This document shows positions 51,279 to 53,290 of a stretch of DNA of 53,290 nt, piece by piece (position 1 is the stretch's first letter; every line of letters starts with the position of its first letter). The notes beneath the pieces are model-generated. The model worked only from the letters and a program-made list of their open reading frames with translations, made no database searches and had not been told where the DNA came from. The position numbers and the translations under genes were made by a program. The stretch lies in assembly GCA_017613375.1 (NCBI GenBank), contig JAGADZ010000008.1, positions 1 through 53,290 on the forward strand. The letters run 5' to 3'. This DNA is from Bacteroidales bacterium. Lineage in GTDB: Bacteria; Bacteroidota; Bacteroidia; Bacteroidales; P3.

Positions 51279-52364
51279 CTATCTTTTCTTCAACCACTTG
51301 CTTATCTTGAACGACAGTTCCATAAGTGCTATCTTAGCATAGGCGTTTCGCTCGATGGCGTATATAGTGTTATCGAAAGCCTCGTTGAGACCTTCAATAT
51401 TCCGTTCTGTTATCATGGCGGGGAACGATTTGTTGAATTTCTCGTCACCGAAGTCTATCAATAGAGGTACCCCGGCATTGTTGCACATGAAACATTCCCG
51501 TATCGATTCTTGGGAATAAAGCAAGAACTGTTTCTGCATCTCGCGTCCCATTGCGGAGACTTCCTCTACCCACGACGACAGCGATGCCATATTCAACTTG
51601 AATAGCTGGCGCATCCATGTCACGTAGAGCTTTCCGAATTCGGTCTGTGTCTCATGTCTCAGCACAATATCTCCTGCCATGAACGAATCTCCTGTAGACA
51701 CTCTCGGTATCCTCACAAGCTGTGTTCTTGAGATGATGGTGCTTAGCATCTTCTCGCTGTTCTCCACCACGAGGATAATCAGCGTGTTCGACTCTGGTTC
51801 TTCGAGACTCTTCAGTATTTTATTGGCAGTTACGGCATTCATTTTCTCAGCCATCCATAGTAGGACAACCTTGTAGAATCCTTCGTAGGATTTCAGGTTC
51901 AGCTGCTTTACTATCTCGTCAGAGTCCAGTTCACGGATTAGACCTTGCTTGTTGTCCACTCCCAGAAAGTCATACCAGTCGTCCAGAGTTCCTCGTTGTT
52001 TCTTGGATGCAAGGAATTCCCGGAATTCTTTCTGGAACATCGCTGCACATGGTTTGCTCTTCTCCGACGCTGTCGTTGTGGTTGGGAAAAACAGATGCAG
52101 GTCGCTGTGTGACAGTTGCTCGTACTTCATGCACTGTGGACATTTCCCACAGGAATCTGCATGCAGGCCGCCATGTTCTTCGGGGTTGTCGTAGTGTTCC
52201 CGATGTTCGCAATTCAGATATTGTGCATAGGCTATCGCCAGTGCCAGACTGCCGTATATGGTGTCACCCAGAAACATTTGTGCGTGACTTATACGTCCCG
52301 AATCAATGATTTCTGTCAGGTGATTGGCTGTAACAGCCTGTCCTTCAATATCTATAAACCGCAT
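51279..52364 (-). CDS. holB: DNA polymerase III delta prime subunit (HolB-like)
   Basis: Delta prime is the clamp-loader subunit that helps open the sliding clamp. The 361-residue protein starts with the expected low-ATPase N-terminus (SHAQMFLGDTIYGSLALAIAYAQYLNCEHR). It has the zinc cysteines (CGKCPQC), the AAA+ segment VVLLWMAEKMNAVTANKILKSLEEPESNTLIILVV and sensor-1-like ISRTQ. The classic SRC motif reads SRT here. The C-terminal helical collar domain follows. It opens the unit from the promoter at 52386. Confidence 0.9.
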   Translation of the reverse strand: MRFIDIEGQAVTANHLTEIIDSGRISHAQMFLGDTIYGSLALAIAYAQYLNCEHREHYDNPEEHGGLHADSCGKCPQCMKYEQLSHSDLHLFFPTTTTASEKSKPCAAMFQKEFREFLASKKQRGTLDDWYDFLGVDNKQGLIRELDSDEIVKQLNLKSYEGFYKVVLLWMAEKMNAVTANKILKSLEEPESNTLIILVVENSEKMLSTIISRTQLVRIPRVSTGDSFMAGDIVLRHETQTEFGKLYVTWMRQLFKLNMASLSSWVEEVSAMGREMQKQFLLYSQESIRECFMCNNAGVPLLIDFGDEKFNKSFPAMITERNIEGLNEAFDNTIYAIERNAYAKIALMELSFKISKWLKKR

Positions 52365-52385
52365 AGTATGCTTTAATTTAATCTA

Positions 52386-52393
52386 CAAAAATA
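52386..52393 (-). promoter_or_regulatory. -7 box TATTTTTG for the holB-ricT-gldH-PBP1A-rlmN unit
   Basis: The minus strand reads TATTTTTG 21 bases before the holB ATG at 52364. Gaps between the following five genes are 31, 11, 12 and 13 bases, so this is probably the main promoter for all. Confidence 0.65.
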
Positions 52394-52587
52394 ATAATTT
52401 CTATGATAATGGCAAAATTTATTTTCCGAAGTGGATTTTAGTCAAATAGGTAGCAGTACTCTGAATATTCAAAAAAGATTTTTTTAAGATTTTCAATAAG
52501 ATTTTTGAATAATTTGACTACGTCTACGCTGCTTCATCTCGGCAGAGTTCAAACAAGTTTGACTTTGCACTCGACTTCCGCAGCTCC

Positions 52588-53140
52588 CTCGGCCGAAGGC
52601 CGACCCCAAAAAAAAGGCGAAGCCCTGCATCATAGTAAGACGACCCCAACGTCCCACATCGAAAGTCGCTTAGTCGGAGGGTGCCCACCCCGTGCTGAAA
52701 GCACGATATCCTAATAGCCCTGCACTAAGCCGAAGGCGCAGTGTAGGGTACCGCAGACAAGAAAGACAAGCGTGCCGAAGGTACGCCACAACAACAACCA
52801 TCAGAAAAAAAGATTTTTTTAAGATTTTCAATAAGATTTTTTAAAGATTTCTCGGCCGAAGGCCGACCCCAAAAAAAAGGCGAAGCCCTGCATCATAGTA
52901 AGACGACCCCAACGTCCCACATCGAAAGTCGCTTAGTCGGATGATGCCCACCCCGTGCTGAAAGCACGATATCCTAATAGCCCTGCACTAAGCCGAAGGC
53001 GCAGTGTAGGGTACCGCAGACAAGAAAGACAAGCGTGCCGAAGGTACGCCACAACAACAATCATCAGAAAAGAAGATTTTTTTAAGATTTTCAATAAGAT
53101 TTTTTAAAGATTTCTCGGCCGAAGGCCGACACCAAAAAAG
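52588..53140. repeat. 263-bp tandem repeat with four GAA-capped hairpins per unit
   Basis: Two full units (52588-52850 and 52851-53113) and a third start (from 53114) repeat at exactly 263 bases; the two full copies differ at about four positions by eye. Each unit holds four hairpins closed by GAA: TCGGCC/GGCCGA, CGTGCT/AGCACG, an outer CCCTGCACT/AGTGTAGGG enclosing GCC/GGC, and CGTGCC/GGTACG. Each ends in an A/T-rich spacer with AAGATTTTCAATAAGATTTT, which also occurs once more at 52471-52506 before an unrelated 80-base segment. No convincing ORF is seen; the gap from 52365 to 53219 is otherwise empty. Confidence 0.92.
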
Positions 53141-53172
53141 AGAAAAAAGGGCGGCGCCAAACGGCACCGCCC
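53134..53172 (-). terminator. Terminator of the partial secreted-protein gene
   Basis: On the minus strand GGGCGGTGCC and GGCGCCGCCC pair over ten bases around GTTT and are followed by TTTTTTCTCTTTTTT. This strong terminator lies about 50 bases after the stop at 53220. Confidence 0.88.
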
Positions 53173-53219
53173 AAATATCAGTGTTAAGATAGGAGAACTC
53201 TCTCCCCTAAATATTCAGA

Positions 53220-53290
53220 TTACTTCACGACGAGTTTCTTCACCATGTTCACTCCCTCGCCGCTGACGCGTACGAAGTAAGCACCCGAGG
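53220..53290 (-). CDS. C-terminus of a type IX secretion substrate (5' part outside window)
   Basis: Only the last 23 codons lie in the window. They read SGAYFVRVSGEGVNMVKKLV followed by VK and TAA. This is the end of a type A C-terminal sorting domain of the type IX secretion system (the G-x-Y-x-V-x-V ... K-K-L-V-V-x pattern of TIGR04183). The domain directs proteins through the outer membrane, after which it is removed and the protein is attached or released. The protein's own function cannot be told. GldH in this window fits a host with type IX secretion. Confidence 0.82.
   Translation of the reverse strand, partial: SGAYFVRVSGEGVNMVKKLVVK

Noticed and set aside
52505..52714. 69-codon open frame in the 263-bp repeat
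   Set aside because: It covers only part of one unit and breaks the repeat boundary; the hairpins explain the conservation better.

Overview
The window looks like a chromosomal stretch from a Bacteroidales (Bacteroidota) genome, possibly Prevotella-like. The evidence is the lineage-specific gene content (GldH, a type IX secretion C-terminal sorting tail, a Rny-ZapA block, a DUF4954 protein, an N-terminal-rubredoxin rubrerythrin, a TPP riboswitch-TonB receptor-PnuT-TPK operon) and the many promoters with the Bacteroidota -7 box TAnnTTTG just upstream of genes. There is no rRNA, CRISPR array, phage or transposase. Most of the window is core metabolism and envelope biology.

Layout. 1-3.1 kb (minus strand): an operon for an Fe-S CCG-domain protein, a YhcC-like radical SAM protein, DapB and a FecCD-type permease cut by the window edge. 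3.2-5.4 kb: gamma-carbonic-anhydrase-like protein, PrsW-like membrane protease and an unknown secreted protein. 5.4-5.9 kb: two tRNA-Ala genes followed by two decayed tRNA-like copies separated by hairpin terminators. 6.0-8.4 kb: ManA with a His-rich tail, a thioredoxin-fold protein and a tiny lipoprotein. 8.5-12.4 kb: WG-repeat protein, a small membrane protein, EF-P, an M28/glutaminyl-cyclase-like lipoprotein and a Rieske-like lipoprotein. 12.7-15.8 kb: a short UvrA-type ABC ATPase divergent from a PAP2 phosphatase. 15.9-21.9 kb: RibBA, a coiled-coil protein, ZapA, a structured RNA that is probably 6S RNA, RNase Y, Lgt, GpmA and three tRNAs. 21.9-26.1 kb: LptB, KdsD (LPS transport and Kdo synthesis) and RecQ. 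26.4-29.8 kb: NagB, DUF4954 protein and rubrerythrin. 30-35.9 kb: an arginase-fold protein lacking metal ligands, a lipoprotein and the thiamine salvage operon. 35.9-43.5 kb: PurD, then an operon of Ig-like lipoprotein, flippase, FabD, polytopic membrane protein and PspC protein. 43.8-45.7 kb: Kbl and a DUF308/HdeD-like protein. 45.7-52.4 kb: the HolB-RicT-GldH-PBP1A-RlmN operon. 52.4-53.2 kb: a 263-bp tandem repeat rich in GAA-capped hairpins. The last bases encode the C-terminus of a secreted protein.

The most unusual material is intergenic. Degenerate heptanucleotide arrays (unit TRTGADG, kept in strict 7-base phase, with conserved flanks) occur at five intergenic sites, three of them beside an identical 20-mer. 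The two tRNA-Ala 'ghosts' share anticodon-arm, T-arm and acceptor sequence with the real gene but carry a hairpin inserted in the T-loop. The 263-bp tandem unit carries four hairpins all closed by GAA triloops. None of these looks protein-coding.
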